A DNA stretch of 54,242 nt from positions 1 to 54,242 of the forward strand of contig NZ_NRRS01000021.1 of the NCBI RefSeq assembly GCF_016583795.1, given 5' to 3'. The position numbers were made by a program, and so were the translations under genes. This document shows positions 17,065 to 25,690 of the stretch, in pieces; the stretch's first letter is position 1, and every line of letters starts with the position of its first letter. Under the pieces are notes generated by a model that did no database searches, had not been told where the DNA came from, and saw nothing but the letters and a program-made list of their open reading frames with translations. This DNA is from Rhabdochromatium marinum. GTDB taxonomy: Bacteria > Pseudomonadota > Gammaproteobacteria > Chromatiales > Chromatiaceae.

Positions 17065-19077
17065 CTACAGCAGGCTTTCCACCGCAGCCGTCACAGCCTC
17101 GGCGGTCACGCCAAAGGCTTTATACACATCACCTGCCGGCGCCGACTCCCCGAAGGTATCGACCCCAATCACCTTGCCCTGCATGCCAAGGTACTTGGGC
17201 CACAGGCTCGAAACCCCGGCTTCCACCGCGACCCGGGCGCTGACCGACTCCGGCAGCACGGATGCCTTGTAGCTGTCATCCTGCGCATCGAAGGTATCCA
17301 TGGACGGCATGGACACCACCCGCACCTTGCGACCCTTGGCGGTCAGCGCCTCGCAGGCCTGCACGGCCAGTTCCACTTCGGTGCCGGTGCCGATGATGAT
17401 GGCCTCGGGGGTGCCGTCACAGTCGCGCAGCACATAGCCGCCTTTTTCGATGGCACGCAGTTGCGTTTCATCGCGGCTCATGTGTGGCGCACCCTGGCGG
17501 GAGAAAATCAGCGCGGTAGGCGCTTCCTGACGCTCAATGGCGCACTTCCAGGCCACCGCACTCTCAACCGCATCGCAGGGACGCCAGGTGGACAGGCGTG
17601 GTGTCAGGCGCAAGATACTGACCTGCTCAACCGGCTGATGGGTGGGGCCGTCCTCGCCGAGGCCGATGGAATCATGGGTGTAGACGAAGATGGGGTTGAT
17701 CTTCATCAGCGCCGCCATACGCACGGCATTGCGCGCGTATTCCATGAACATCAGGAAGGTGGCACCATAGGGCTTGAAGCCGCCATGCAGGGTCAGACCA
17801 TTCATGATGGCGGACATGCCGAACTCGCGCACGCCATAGTAGATGTAATTGCCACTGGCATCCTTGGGTCCCACGCCCTTACAGCCTTTCCACAGCGTCA
17901 GGTTGGAACCGGCCAGATCTGCCGAGCCGCCCAGCAGTTCCGGCAGTAGGGGGCCGAAGCCATTGAGGGCATTCTGCGACGCCTTGCGAGTGGCGATTTT
18001 TTCCGCCTTGGCATCCACTTCCTTGATGAATGCCCAAGCCTTGGCATCGAAATCATCTGGCAGTGTGCCGGCCATGCGCCGTTCAAATTCAGCCGCTTCG
18101 GTTGGAAAAGCGCTCTTGTAGGCAGCGAAGCGCTGATTCCACTCGTCTTCCAGCGCACGGCCCCGGGCCTTGGCATCCCAGCCATCATAGATGCCCTGGG
18201 GAATCTCAAAGGGCGGATGCGTCCAGCCAAGCTTCTCGCGAGTTAGCGCAATTTCGTCATCACCCAGCGGGGCACCATGGCACTCTTCCTTGCCCTCTTT
18301 ATTCGGTGAGCCAAAACCGATGATGGTTTGGCAGCAGATCAGGGTGGGCTTGTCGGTGATGGTGCGAGCTTCCTCAATGGCCATCTTGATCGCCTCGGGA
18401 TCATGGCCATCCACCTTGGGAATCACATGCCAGCCATAGGACTCGAACCGCTTGGGGGTATCATCCAGGAACCAAGCCGGGGTATCGCCATGCCCACGCA
18501 CCTCGCCGTCGATGGAGATGTTGTTGTCATCATAGACAGCAATCAGCTTGCCCAGCCCCAGCGCACCGGCCAGTGAGCAGGCCTCATGCGAAACGCCTTC
18601 CATCAGGCAGCCATCGCCGAGGAACACATAGGTATGGTGATCAACGATGTCATGACCGGGCTTGTTAAACTGCGCCGCGAGAATTTTCTCAGCCAGCGCC
18701 ATGCCGATAGCGTTGGTGATGCCCTGTCCCAGCGGCCCGGTGGTGGTCTCAACGCCCGGCGCATAGCCGTACTCCGGATGACCGGGCGTTTTGGAGTGCA
18801 TTTGACGAAACTGCTTAAGGTCGTCGATCTTCAGGTCGTAACCAGTCAGATGCAGCAGCGAATAGATCAGCATCGAGCCATGACCGTTGGACAAAACAAA
18901 CCGATCACGGTTGGACCAGTTGGGATTGGCCGGGTTGTGCTGCATAAAGTCATTCCACAACACCTCGGCAATATCGGCCATGCCCATGGGGGCACCCGGA
19001 TGTCCCGATTTAGCTTTCTGCACCGCATCCATACTAAGCGCGCGGATAGCGTTCGCGAGTTCTTTGCGTGAGGACAT
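17065..19077 (-). CDS. tkt: transketolase
   Basis: A 670-residue thiamine-diphosphate enzyme moving two-carbon units between sugar phosphates in the Calvin and pentose phosphate pathways. TPP-binding motif GDG (154-156) to NN (185-186). His/Gly-rich [10 protein letters not shown] near residue 26 and the GPLGQG segment are family signatures. The pyrimidine-binding domain has [16 protein letters not shown]. The ATG at 19077 follows GGGAGGGG. First gene of the operon; a promoter candidate lies about 40 bp upstream. Confidence 0.97.
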   Translation of the reverse strand: MSSRKELANAIRALSMDAVQKAKSGHPGAPMGMADIAEVLWNDFMQHNPANPNWSNRDRFVLSNGHGSMLIYSLLHLTGYDLKIDDLKQFRQMHSKTPGHPEYGYAPGVETTTGPLGQGITNAIGMALAEKILAAQFNKPGHDIVDHHTYVFLGDGCLMEGVSHEACSLAGALGLGKLIAVYDDNNISIDGEVRGHGDTPAWFLDDTPKRFESYGWHVIPKVDGHDPEAIKMAIEEARTITDKPTLICCQTIIGFGSPNKEGKEECHGAPLGDDEIALTREKLGWTHPPFEIPQGIYDGWDAKARGRALEDEWNQRFAAYKSAFPTEAAEFERRMAGTLPDDFDAKAWAFIKEVDAKAEKIATRKASQNALNGFGPLLPELLGGSADLAGSNLTLWKGCKGVGPKDASGNYIYYGVREFGMSAIMNGLTLHGGFKPYGATFLMFMEYARNAVRMAALMKINPIFVYTHDSIGLGEDGPTHQPVEQVSILRLTPRLSTWRPCDAVESAVAWKCAIERQEAPTALIFSRQGAPHMSRDETQLRAIEKGGYVLRDCDGTPEAIIIGTGTEVELAVQACEALTAKGRKVRVVSMPSMDTFDAQDDSYKASVLPESVSARVAVEAGVSSLWPKYLGMQGKVIGVDTFGESAPAGDVYKAFGVTAEAVTAAVESLL

Positions 19078-19115
19078 GAGCCCCTCCCTCAAGACGGTTG
19101 ACAGTAGTAGTGGCG

Positions 19116-19145
19116 TTTATATTCGACGCGCGCACTCTAGCCCAA
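19116..19145 (-). promoter_or_regulatory. candidate sigma70 promoter for the tkt operon
   Basis: On the minus strand TTGGGC (-35, 19140-19145) and TATAAA (-10, 19116-19121) are separated by 18 bp. The predicted transcript would start about 30 bp before the tkt ATG. No CbbR operator was verified. Confidence 0.5.
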
Positions 19146-19273
19146 CGCTGTAACAGGCGCTGAACCCGACGCGCGGCACAAAAGCCGACATATTAAGTAG
19201 GAAAGGCGCGCAGGGGCAACTTTTTCCGACCCGGTATGCCCTGCGCCAGATTTGACCAAAGCCCAGTAAACCA

Positions 19274-19302
19274 CAAAAAAACAAACGCTTAAGCGTTTGT
19301 TT
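19274..19302 (-). terminator. rho-independent terminator of the thioredoxin-family gene
   Basis: A perfect 24-bp palindrome AAACAAACGCTTAAGCGTTTGTTT followed on the minus strand by more T (T7 in all), starting about 10 bp after the stop codon. Confidence 0.85.
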
Positions 19303-19311
19303 CAGGGGTTA

Positions 19312-19878
19312 TCAGGGGGCGGTGCTTTCCTTCCACTTGATCGAGCAGCCAATGCTGGGAATCTGCTGCGCCGGCCCCTGACCGGTTTCGGCCACCTGCT
19401 TCATCCCCTCGAACAGATCACGCCGCACATTGGCCGGCGCGGCTTCCTTGCGGCTTTCATCCAGGCGACCGCGGTACTGAAGCTCCAACTGGCCGTTGTA
19501 GCCAAAAAAGTCTGGCGTGCAGATGGCCCCGAAGGTCTTGGCCACCTGCTGGGTTTCATCGAGCAGGTAAGGGAAGGGGAATTGATACTCCTGCGCGACC
19601 TGGCGCATGTTGTCAAATGAGTCTTCTGGATAATCGGTCGGATCATTCGACATAATGGCCACAACACCGACACCAAGCTCGGCTAATTCACGCGCATCAC
19701 GCACAATCCGATCACGTACCGCCTGGACATAGGGGCAGTGATTGCAGATAAACATCACCAGCAGGCCATTTGGCCCCTTGCAAGCATCGCGCGTCCAAGT
19801 CTTGCCATCCACGCCGGGCAAAGAAAAATCCGGGGCGGGTAGACCGAACTCGCACACTGGAGTTTCGAGTGAAACCAT
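19312..19878 (-). CDS. thioredoxin-like / redoxin family protein
   Basis: A 188-residue cytoplasmic protein of the AhpC/TSA-redoxin class. The N-terminus has APDFSLPGVDGK, a peroxiredoxin-like opening. The presumed active site is FICNHCPYV, a CxxC (Cys45-Asn-His-Cys48), typical of a group of thioredoxin-family proteins common in bacteria and plastids. A later Cys lies in GAICTPDFFGY. The role is probably thiol-disulfide exchange or peroxide defence, but substrates are unknown. It is monocistronic, with its own promoter candidate and a strong terminator, and is divergent from the cobalamin-type flavoprotein gene. Confidence 0.85.
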   Translation of the reverse strand: MVSLETPVCEFGLPAPDFSLPGVDGKTWTRDACKGPNGLLVMFICNHCPYVQAVRDRIVRDARELAELGVGVVAIMSNDPTDYPEDSFDNMRQVAQEYQFPFPYLLDETQQVAKTFGAICTPDFFGYNGQLELQYRGRLDESRKEAAPANVRRDLFEGMKQVAETGQGPAQQIPSIGCSIKWKESTAP

Positions 19879-19936
19879 AAACTGACTCCCTTAGGCAAGC
19901 ATATCTGAACCATGGGTGCGTAATTTGACGGCATAT

Positions 19937-19965
19937 ATAGTACCGGAAAACTCGGGTATTCCCAA
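19937..19965 (-). promoter_or_regulatory. candidate sigma70 promoter for the thioredoxin-family gene
   Basis: On the minus strand TTGGGA (19960-19965) and TACTAT (19937-19942) are separated by exactly 17 bp, placing the start site roughly 50 bp before the ATG at 19878. Confidence 0.55.
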
Positions 19966-20007
19966 AGCCTTTCGCACCCGTCACAATTGTACAGACCCGA
20001 CCTGACA

Positions 20008-20067
20008 CACCTGACCTGGCACCTGACCTGGCACCTGACCTGGCACCTGACCTGGCACCTGAACTGA
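20008..20067. repeat. 12-bp tandem repeat, about five copies
   Basis: The unit CACCTGACCTGG is repeated four times exactly, with a degraded fifth copy (CACCTGAACTGA), ending about 20 bp before the GTG start of the flavoprotein gene. Twelve is not far from a helical turn, and the sequence lies where the promoter or leader of that gene should be. Copy number may vary between strains. Confidence 0.9.
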
Positions 20068-20088
20068 CTCAAGCTGCAACAGCAAACC

Positions 20089-21486
20089 GTGAATCCACCA
20101 GAGGTTCTTGTCATTGGCGGCGGTATCGCGGGCCTGTGTGCCGCCATCCGCGCACGCCGCAGCGGCGCACAGGTGATGCTCGCCGAGAGCGCCCCGCCCT
20201 GGCAACGCGGTGGCAACAGCCGCCATGCGCGTAACTTTCGCTTCTGTCATGAGCAGCCCAGCCCACTGGCCGCTGGCACCTACGGAGCCACTGAATTTGC
20301 TCAGGATCTCGCGCGTGTCACTGGCGGCAGCGGCGATGCCACACTCGCACGCGTGCTGATTGAACGCTCGCGTGCGCTACCGGACTGGCTGCATGGGGCG
20401 GGCGTAGCCCTGCAAACCCGCAACAACGGGCGGCTGCCGTTCTCGCGCAAGACCGCCTTTTTGCTCGGCGGCGGTCAGGCCATGGTCAATGCCCTGTACC
20501 AGCACGCCGAGCAGCTTGGCGTGGATATCCGCTATCAGTGCACGCTCAGTCAGCCGCGCCTGCTGGGCAACCGCTTGTCCAGCCTTCGTCTGCAACAGGG
20601 CGAACAATGCCAGACGCTACAACCGGTCGCCGTGGTCCTGGCCTGCGGCGGCGCCCAGGGCAACCCCGACTGGCTGCGTCAGCACTGTGGTGCTGGGGTG
20701 GTGAATTTTATCAATCGCGGCACCCCAGAGGCGCGGGGCGAGCCACTGCTGGAATTGCTGGCTCACGGCATGCAAGGCATTGGCGATCCGAGCCGCCTGT
20801 ATCTGGTCGCTGTCGATGCGCGCTCACCACCCACCGATGGCGGCATTGTCACCCGCATTCGCGGCATGCCCCAGGGCTTGGTAGTGGACCGCAACGGCCA
20901 GCGCCGCCATGACGAGGGCGCTGACAGCGGCTCAACACGCTATGCCCTTTGGGGGCAGCGGCTGGCCAGCTACCCGGATCAGATCGGCTATCTGTTGCTG
21001 GACGCTGCGGGACTGAACAACGCACCGGCTGCGCTCTATCCGCCTATCTGTGCCGATCATCCGCGCGCCCTGGCGCAGCAACTGGGAATCGACCCCGCCG
21101 CCCTGGAGCAGACGCTGCAGACTTACAATGCCGCCATGCACCAGTTCCAGCTCCAACGGGCACCCCAGACGGCGTCCAGCACCCCAGTCACCACAGGGCT
21201 GCAACCGCCACGCACCGGCCCGGCGCATCCCTTGAAACGCCCCCCGTTTGCCGCCTATCCGCTGCGTCCCGGACTTACCTTCACCTACCACGGTCTGGCT
21301 GTCGATACCCAGGCCCGCACCCGCCTGACCTGCGGCGAACCGATGCTTAACCTCTTTGCCGCCGGCACCCTGATGGCACCCAATCTCTGCCCCCAGGGGT
21401 ATCTCTCAGGGCTGATGCTGACCATCGGCATGGTATTTGGCAGCCTGGCCGGCGAGGAGGCGGCCCGCTATGCACGCAGCCGCTAA
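20089..21486 (+). CDS. FAD-dependent dehydrogenase, CobZ N-terminal/TcuA-like
   Basis: A 465-residue flavoprotein of the fumarate reductase/succinate dehydrogenase flavoprotein family. VLVIGGGIAGLCAAIRA is the FAD dinucleotide-binding loop. GGNSRHARNFR matches the TcuA signature, and the C-terminal FAAGTLMAPNLCPQGYLSG closes the flavin site. TcuA oxidises tricarballylate in Salmonella. A homologous half forms the N-terminus of Rhodobacter capsulatus CobZ, which converts precorrin-3A to precorrin-3B. With cobK and a cobI-cobJ fusion next door and no tricarballylate transporter, the cobalamin role is more likely (inference). It starts at GTG with no clear Shine-Dalgarno, just after a 12-bp tandem repeat, and overlaps the next gene by 17 bp. 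Confidence 0.82.
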   Translation: MNPPEVLVIGGGIAGLCAAIRARRSGAQVMLAESAPPWQRGGNSRHARNFRFCHEQPSPLAAGTYGATEFAQDLARVTGGSGDATLARVLIERSRALPDWLHGAGVALQTRNNGRLPFSRKTAFLLGGGQAMVNALYQHAEQLGVDIRYQCTLSQPRLLGNRLSSLRLQQGEQCQTLQPVAVVLACGGAQGNPDWLRQHCGAGVVNFINRGTPEARGEPLLELLAHGMQGIGDPSRLYLVAVDARSPPTDGGIVTRIRGMPQGLVVDRNGQRRHDEGADSGSTRYALWGQRLASYPDQIGYLLLDAAGLNNAPAALYPPICADHPRALAQQLGIDPAALEQTLQTYNAAMHQFQLQRAPQTASSTPVTTGLQPPRTGPAHPLKRPPFAAYPLRPGLTFTYHGLAVDTQARTRLTCGEPMLNLFAAGTLMAPNLCPQGYLSGLMLTIGMVFGSLAGEEAARYARSR

Positions 21487-22582
21487 CGAAACTGACAGTG
21501 TCATCGAAGCGCGCCGGGTGCTGAATCTGTGCAACATCTGCGGCTATTGCAACGGCTTCTGCGATCTGTTCGATGCTGCACGTGAGTGCCCGACCTTGTC
21601 CAGCGCCGATCTGGAGCGGCTCGCCCACCTCTGCCACGCCTGCCGCAACTGTTTGGAGGCCTGCCAGTATGCCCCGCCGCATGCGTTCAATATCAATGTG
21701 CCACGCACGCTGGAGCGTCTGCGCGACCACAGCTATGCCACGCGCGTCTGGCCCCCGGCACTGGCGTCGCTGCTGCGCACGCCCCAACGATGGCTGCTGG
21801 GCATCCTGACTGCCATCATCCTGTGCAGCCTGCTGGGGATCTGGCTCATCCCCGGCGCATCGCTGCTGACATCTGCACAGATGCCAGGCGATTTCTATCA
21901 GATCGTCCCCTTTCCCATCATGGCCGGACTTGCCGGCCTGAGCCTGGGTTGGGCGCTGCTGGCGATCAGTATCAGCCTGAGCCGCTATTGGCGTGCGATC
22001 AGCCACCAAGCCCCTGCCGGGCCACTCACTTGGTCACAGCTAACAGCAACCCTGCGCGGCCTGCTGGCGGATGTGGTGAAGCTGAGAAATCTCCAGGGCG
22101 GTGGCATCGGCTGCACCGATTCGCACAGCCGCCTGGCGCCGGCGCGCCGCTGGCTGCATCAACTGCTGGTGCTGGGTCTGCTAAGCTGCCTGGCCGCCAC
22201 GCTGGCGGCCGCCTTCTGGCATCATGTTCTGGAGCAACTCGCACCCTATCCGCTGAGCAGTCCGCCAGTCGTGCTGGGGCTGCTGGGGGGACTGCTGATG
22301 CTGAGCGCCAGCCTGGGACTGCTGTGGATCAAGCGCCACACCAACCCCCTAGCGCTCACGCCCGAGGGCCGTGCCGCCGACCAGGTGCTAATTGCACTGC
22401 TGCTCATCGTCGTCCTGACCGGCCTGGCGCTGCTGCTCTGGCGGGCCACCCCGGCTATGGGCCTGCTGCTCCTGGTTCATCTGGGCAGTGTCTACGGCTT
22501 TTTTGTGCTACTGCCGGCCAGCAAACTGGTTCATGCCGGTTATCGGCTCCTGACCCTGCTGCGCCTGCGCCTGGATCGGTAG
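21470..22582 (+). CDS. Fe-S/heme membrane protein, CobZ C-terminal/TcuB-like
   Basis: A 370-residue partner of the flavoprotein. The N-terminus has two cysteine clusters, CNICGYCNGFC and CHACRNCLEAC, suited to two 4Fe-4S centres. The rest has about six membrane helices with several histidines that could bind b-type heme. TcuB reoxidises TcuA by passing electrons to the quinone pool; the equivalent region is fused in R. capsulatus CobZ. The ATG at 21470 lies 9 bp after GGAGG and inside the end of the flavoprotein gene, so the two are translationally coupled. Here the two CobZ halves appear as separate genes. Confidence 0.82.
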   Translation: MHAAANETDSVIEARRVLNLCNICGYCNGFCDLFDAARECPTLSSADLERLAHLCHACRNCLEACQYAPPHAFNINVPRTLERLRDHSYATRVWPPALASLLRTPQRWLLGILTAIILCSLLGIWLIPGASLLTSAQMPGDFYQIVPFPIMAGLAGLSLGWALLAISISLSRYWRAISHQAPAGPLTWSQLTATLRGLLADVVKLRNLQGGGIGCTDSHSRLAPARRWLHQLLVLGLLSCLAATLAAAFWHHVLEQLAPYPLSSPPVVLGLLGGLLMLSASLGLLWIKRHTNPLALTPEGRAADQVLIALLLIVVLTGLALLLWRATPAMGLLLLVHLGSVYGFFVLLPASKLVHAGYRLLTLLRLRLDR

Positions 22583-22610
22583 GCGGCACCTTACCCATAA
22601 CCAATTGCCC

Positions 22611-23381
22611 ATGACCAACACCCATCTCAACACCACCCATGTGCTGCTACTCGGTGGCGTGACCGAAGCCTATGCCCTGGCCGAGCAGCTCACCGCCCGC
22701 GAGGGCTTCCACAGCATCAGTTCACTGGCCGGACGTACCGCCGCGCCGCGCACACCGGTTGGTGAAAACCGCATCGGCGGCTTTGGCGGTGCCGCCGGGC
22801 TGCGTGAGTTCCTGCACGCGCGTGCCATCCGGGCCGTGGTGGACGCCACCCACCCCTTCGCTAGTACCATGGGAGAACACGCAGCCCAGGCCTGCCAGCA
22901 AGCGGGCGTGCCACTGCTGCGACTGGAGCGCCCCATCTGGGAGCCAACAGCAGAGGATCGCTGGTGGTCAGTCGCGGACTGGGATCAAGCCAGCGTACAA
23001 TTGCAAACACGCGGCGCACGACGAGTACTGCTGGCACTGGGCGTGCGCGAGCTGGACGCCTTTACCCGTCTGGAGCACATCTGGTTTTTGCTGCGTACCG
23101 TCACGCCGCCTAATCCCATGCCGCCCTTCGCCGCCGCCAAGGTGCTGATTGAGCGCGGCCCCTTTACTCTGGAATCTGAGCGTGAGCTGCTGCGCTCCTA
23201 TGCCATTGACACCATCGTCTGTCGCAACAGCGGAGGTGAGGGCGCCCTGGCCAAGCTATTGGCGGCACGAGAACTGGGGATTGACGTCATCATGCGCGAG
23301 CGCCCACCGCGACCACCACTGCCAACCGTCTCCACGGTGGATGCCGCCATGCGTTGGCTGGAGCAGTACGCCGGTAGTTGA
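22611..23381 (+). CDS. cobK: precorrin-6A (or cobalt-precorrin-6A) reductase
   Basis: A 256-residue enzyme of the CobK/CbiJ family, which uses NADPH to reduce the macrocycle of precorrin-6A in vitamin B12 synthesis. Family features: HVLLLGGVTEAYALAEQL, the DATHPFA segment, and the C-terminal CRNSGGEGALAKLLAARELG with IMRERPP. The ATG at 22611 is preferred; a TTG two codons upstream is the only longer option. No strong Shine-Dalgarno is seen, so it may depend on translation from the TcuB-like gene 28 bp upstream. It converges with the cobI-cobJ gene with 4 bp between stop codons. Confidence 0.92.
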   Translation: MTNTHLNTTHVLLLGGVTEAYALAEQLTAREGFHSISSLAGRTAAPRTPVGENRIGGFGGAAGLREFLHARAIRAVVDATHPFASTMGEHAAQACQQAGVPLLRLERPIWEPTAEDRWWSVADWDQASVQLQTRGARRVLLALGVRELDAFTRLEHIWFLLRTVTPPNPMPPFAAAKVLIERGPFTLESERELLRSYAIDTIVCRNSGGEGALAKLLAARELGIDVIMRERPPRPPLPTVSTVDAAMRWLEQYAGS

Positions 23382-23385
23382 TGGG

Positions 23386-25101
23386 CTACTGGGACTCGGA
23401 AGCGGCTGGATACCAACGCGGGGTATAAAGCCAGTCGCCGCCTTGGGGGCGCGCAAAGGCGTGGCTGCGCGACGAGCCGATAATCAGCACCGTGCGCATA
23501 TCAACCAGCTCCGGATCCAGGGTGGCGAGCGTGAGCCGCTGCACCTGCTCGCCCGTCCGTCCCAGATCCCGCCCCAACGCCACCGGGGTGTCCGCGTGAC
23601 GCTGCGCGCGCAACAGCTCTAGCGCCCGTCCCAGGGGTTCCGGCCGGGCGCGGGAGCGCGGATTGTAAAGCGCGATGACCAAATCGGCCTCGGCCGCCAA
23701 TGCCAAACGTCGCTCAATCAGCGCCCAGGGCTTCAGATTGTCGGATAGGGATAGCACACAGAAATCATGCCCCAGAGGCGCCCCCACCCGCGCGGCTAAC
23801 GCCTGCGCGGCCGAGATTCCGGGCAGAATATCCAGCGCCACTTGTTGCCAGGCCGGATTCCAGGCTGAATGCTCGGAGTCATGCAGCACCTCCAGCACCG
23901 CACTGGCCATGGCAAAAATGCCGGGATCGCCGGATGAAATCAGTGCCACCCGACGCCCGCTGGCCGCCAACTCCAGGGCGGCGCGAGCACGCTCGAGTTC
24001 CTGGCGATTGTCGGTGGGCTGCACGCGCTGATCGGGCCGAAAGGGACCGGCCAGACGCAGATAAGTCTCGTAACCCAGAATATCCTCGGCCTGATCTATG
24101 GCCGCGCGCGCCTCAGGCGTCAGCCATTCCGCCGCGCCCGGCCCCAGCCCCAGCACCGCCAGATGGCCCGTCGCCGCTGATTCCGCACCGGCTCCCGGCT
24201 GAGTATCGGGCTTGGCATCCGGCCCAGCGCCTGACTTCACTTCCGCTTCAGGCTCGGCATTCGCCTGTCGGCGCTCTTCAGGCGTAGTCACCGGCACCAT
24301 GGCCGAGCCCGGCCAGGGTTCACCCGGAATCAGGATCATCGCAAAGTAAGGCACGCTGGTCGGCGCAATCTCCGGCAGCGAGCGAATACTCTCTCCATCC
24401 ATGGTCGCGCGCTCGACATAGCGCGCGCGCTTCAGCAAACCAAGCTGCTCGATCACCCGGCGCACCTTGGCAAAATTGGTGCCCAATTTCATGACCGCCG
24501 CAGCCTCGGCACCGGCCAGGCGCCGGCGCAGCTCGGCCTCGCTCAGCGTACCGGAGAGCACCAGCAGCGCTTGATCGCGATACACCAGCGGCGTGCGCAG
24601 CGCCGAGGCGCTGGCCACCACTGAACACACCCCGGCGATCACCTCGGTGGGGAAACGCCCAGCGAGGCGATCATGCAGATACATGAAGGAGCCGTAAAAA
24701 AAGGGATCACCTTCGCACAGCACCGCGACATCCCGACCGGCGGCCAGATGTGCGGCCAGGGATGCCGCGCTCTGATCGTAGAAGGCGCGCATCACGCCCT
24801 CGTAATCAAAGGGCGGCGGTGGAATTTTGCCGGTGATCGGATACAGCAGCGGCAGCAACTGCTGCTCCGGGCGCAGATACTCCGCCACTGTGGTTAGCGC
24901 ATTGCCGCGCTTGTTCTCAGCCGCATAGTAGGCGACTACTGGTGCCGCGCGTAGCAGGCGCAAGGCCTTGAGCGTCATCAGTTCCGGGTCGCCAGGCCCC
25001 ACGCCCAGACCAATCAGCCGACCCGGCGCGGATGTATTGTGCGGCGGAGCCACCGCAGTAGACTCAGGTTCAGTTGGCAAACAATTCGACTCCCAAGGCA
25101 A
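23386..25101 (-). CDS. cobIJ: CobI-CobJ fusion: precorrin-2 C20- and precorrin-3B C17-methyltransferase
   Basis: A 571-residue two-domain protein. Residues about 28-265 are CobI-like ([34 protein letters not shown]). Residues about 265-315 are a low-complexity Ala/Glu/Pro/Gly linker. Residues about 315-560 are CobJ-like ([40 protein letters not shown]). Both halves use S-adenosylmethionine: CobI methylates C20 of precorrin-2, and CobJ methylates C17 and contracts the ring from precorrin-3B. Each domain keeps its glycine-rich SAM loops. In this fusion the CobZ-type step in between would be done by the neighbouring genes. It is downstream of a small membrane-anchored protein by 20 bp. Confidence 0.93.
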   Translation of the reverse strand: MPWESNCLPTEPESTAVAPPHNTSAPGRLIGLGVGPGDPELMTLKALRLLRAAPVVAYYAAENKRGNALTTVAEYLRPEQQLLPLLYPITGKIPPPPFDYEGVMRAFYDQSAASLAAHLAAGRDVAVLCEGDPFFYGSFMYLHDRLAGRFPTEVIAGVCSVVASASALRTPLVYRDQALLVLSGTLSEAELRRRLAGAEAAAVMKLGTNFAKVRRVIEQLGLLKRARYVERATMDGESIRSLPEIAPTSVPYFAMILIPGEPWPGSAMVPVTTPEERRQANAEPEAEVKSGAGPDAKPDTQPGAGAESAATGHLAVLGLGPGAAEWLTPEARAAIDQAEDILGYETYLRLAGPFRPDQRVQPTDNRQELERARAALELAASGRRVALISSGDPGIFAMASAVLEVLHDSEHSAWNPAWQQVALDILPGISAAQALAARVGAPLGHDFCVLSLSDNLKPWALIERRLALAAEADLVIALYNPRSRARPEPLGRALELLRAQRHADTPVALGRDLGRTGEQVQRLTLATLDPELVDMRTVLIIGSSRSHAFARPQGGDWLYTPRWYPAASESQ

Positions 25102-25121
25102 TAGGCCCCTGCGTGCGGATC

Positions 25122-25550
25122 TCAGCCGCCCGCCGTGCCATGCACCCCATGGTCAGCCAGCCATTTGACATCCAGCTCCCAATCGACGCGCTCAACATCC
25201 GGTTGCCCAAGCATCAGGATCTGAGCGTATTTCTGATGGTCGATCAGATCCTGTTGCGCTTGTACCATCGCCGGATCCGCCTGACCTTTGCCGGCCAGTT
25301 CCGGATGAATGATCTGCAAAAAGCGATAAGCCGGGATCTTGCTGTTGCGCGGTGTCGAGAGAATGGCCAGGCCATTCTGGAGCGAACGCAGCTTGAACTG
25401 ATAGGGGTATTCTTTCAGTTTCGGATCGGATGTGAGTATATCGTTTAATTCCCACACGCGGGGCTGCCAGCTCGATTGAATCCAGAATCCCAGCGCAACG
25501 ACCAGAATCAAGCCGAGTACGATACTGTAATTACGGGTAAAACTATCCAT
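25122..25550 (-). CDS. small membrane-anchored protein of unknown function
   Basis: A 142-residue protein with one N-terminal membrane helix (about 8-25, [16 protein letters not shown]) and a soluble domain facing outward or inward. The soluble part has [20 protein letters not shown] and [20 protein letters not shown], then [13 protein letters not shown] do not recognise the family. AGAGGTGATCC precedes the ATG. It lies 20 bp upstream of cobIJ on the same strand and 140 bp after the SEDS gene, so it may share a transcript with cobIJ; any link to corrinoid or cell-wall work is unknown. Confidence 0.7.
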   Translation of the reverse strand: MDSFTRNYSIVLGLILVVALGFWIQSSWQPRVWELNDILTSDPKLKEYPYQFKLRSLQNGLAILSTPRNSKIPAYRFLQIIHPELAGKGQADPAMVQAQQDLIDHQKYAQILMLGQPDVERVDWELDVKWLADHGVHGTAGG

Positions 25551-25690
25551 CGCGGATCACCTCTAGGTGCTTGTTGATGAGGACTTGAGCTTGCAGAAAC
25601 GCCCGGCAATTGTCGATGAAATTAGTCAACCATTGCCAAACTTATAATGATGTTGCCCCAAAACACCCGCTGAACGCTGAAACAGCACGC

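Noticed and set aside
19879-20088. Cobalamin riboswitch upstream of the cobalamin genes.
   Set aside because: I saw no B12-box-like sequence or suitable fold here or before cobIJ; a covariance search would settle it.
20089-22582. Tricarballylate utilisation operon (tcuAB).
   Set aside because: No tcuC-type transporter or tcuR regulator nearby, and cobK and cobIJ are adjacent, so a CobZ role is favoured. Not excluded.
21586-22614. A 342-codon frame overlapping the TcuB-like gene in another frame.
   Set aside because: Ala/Pro/Arg/His-rich shadow of the true gene, which has clear Fe-S motifs and membrane helices.
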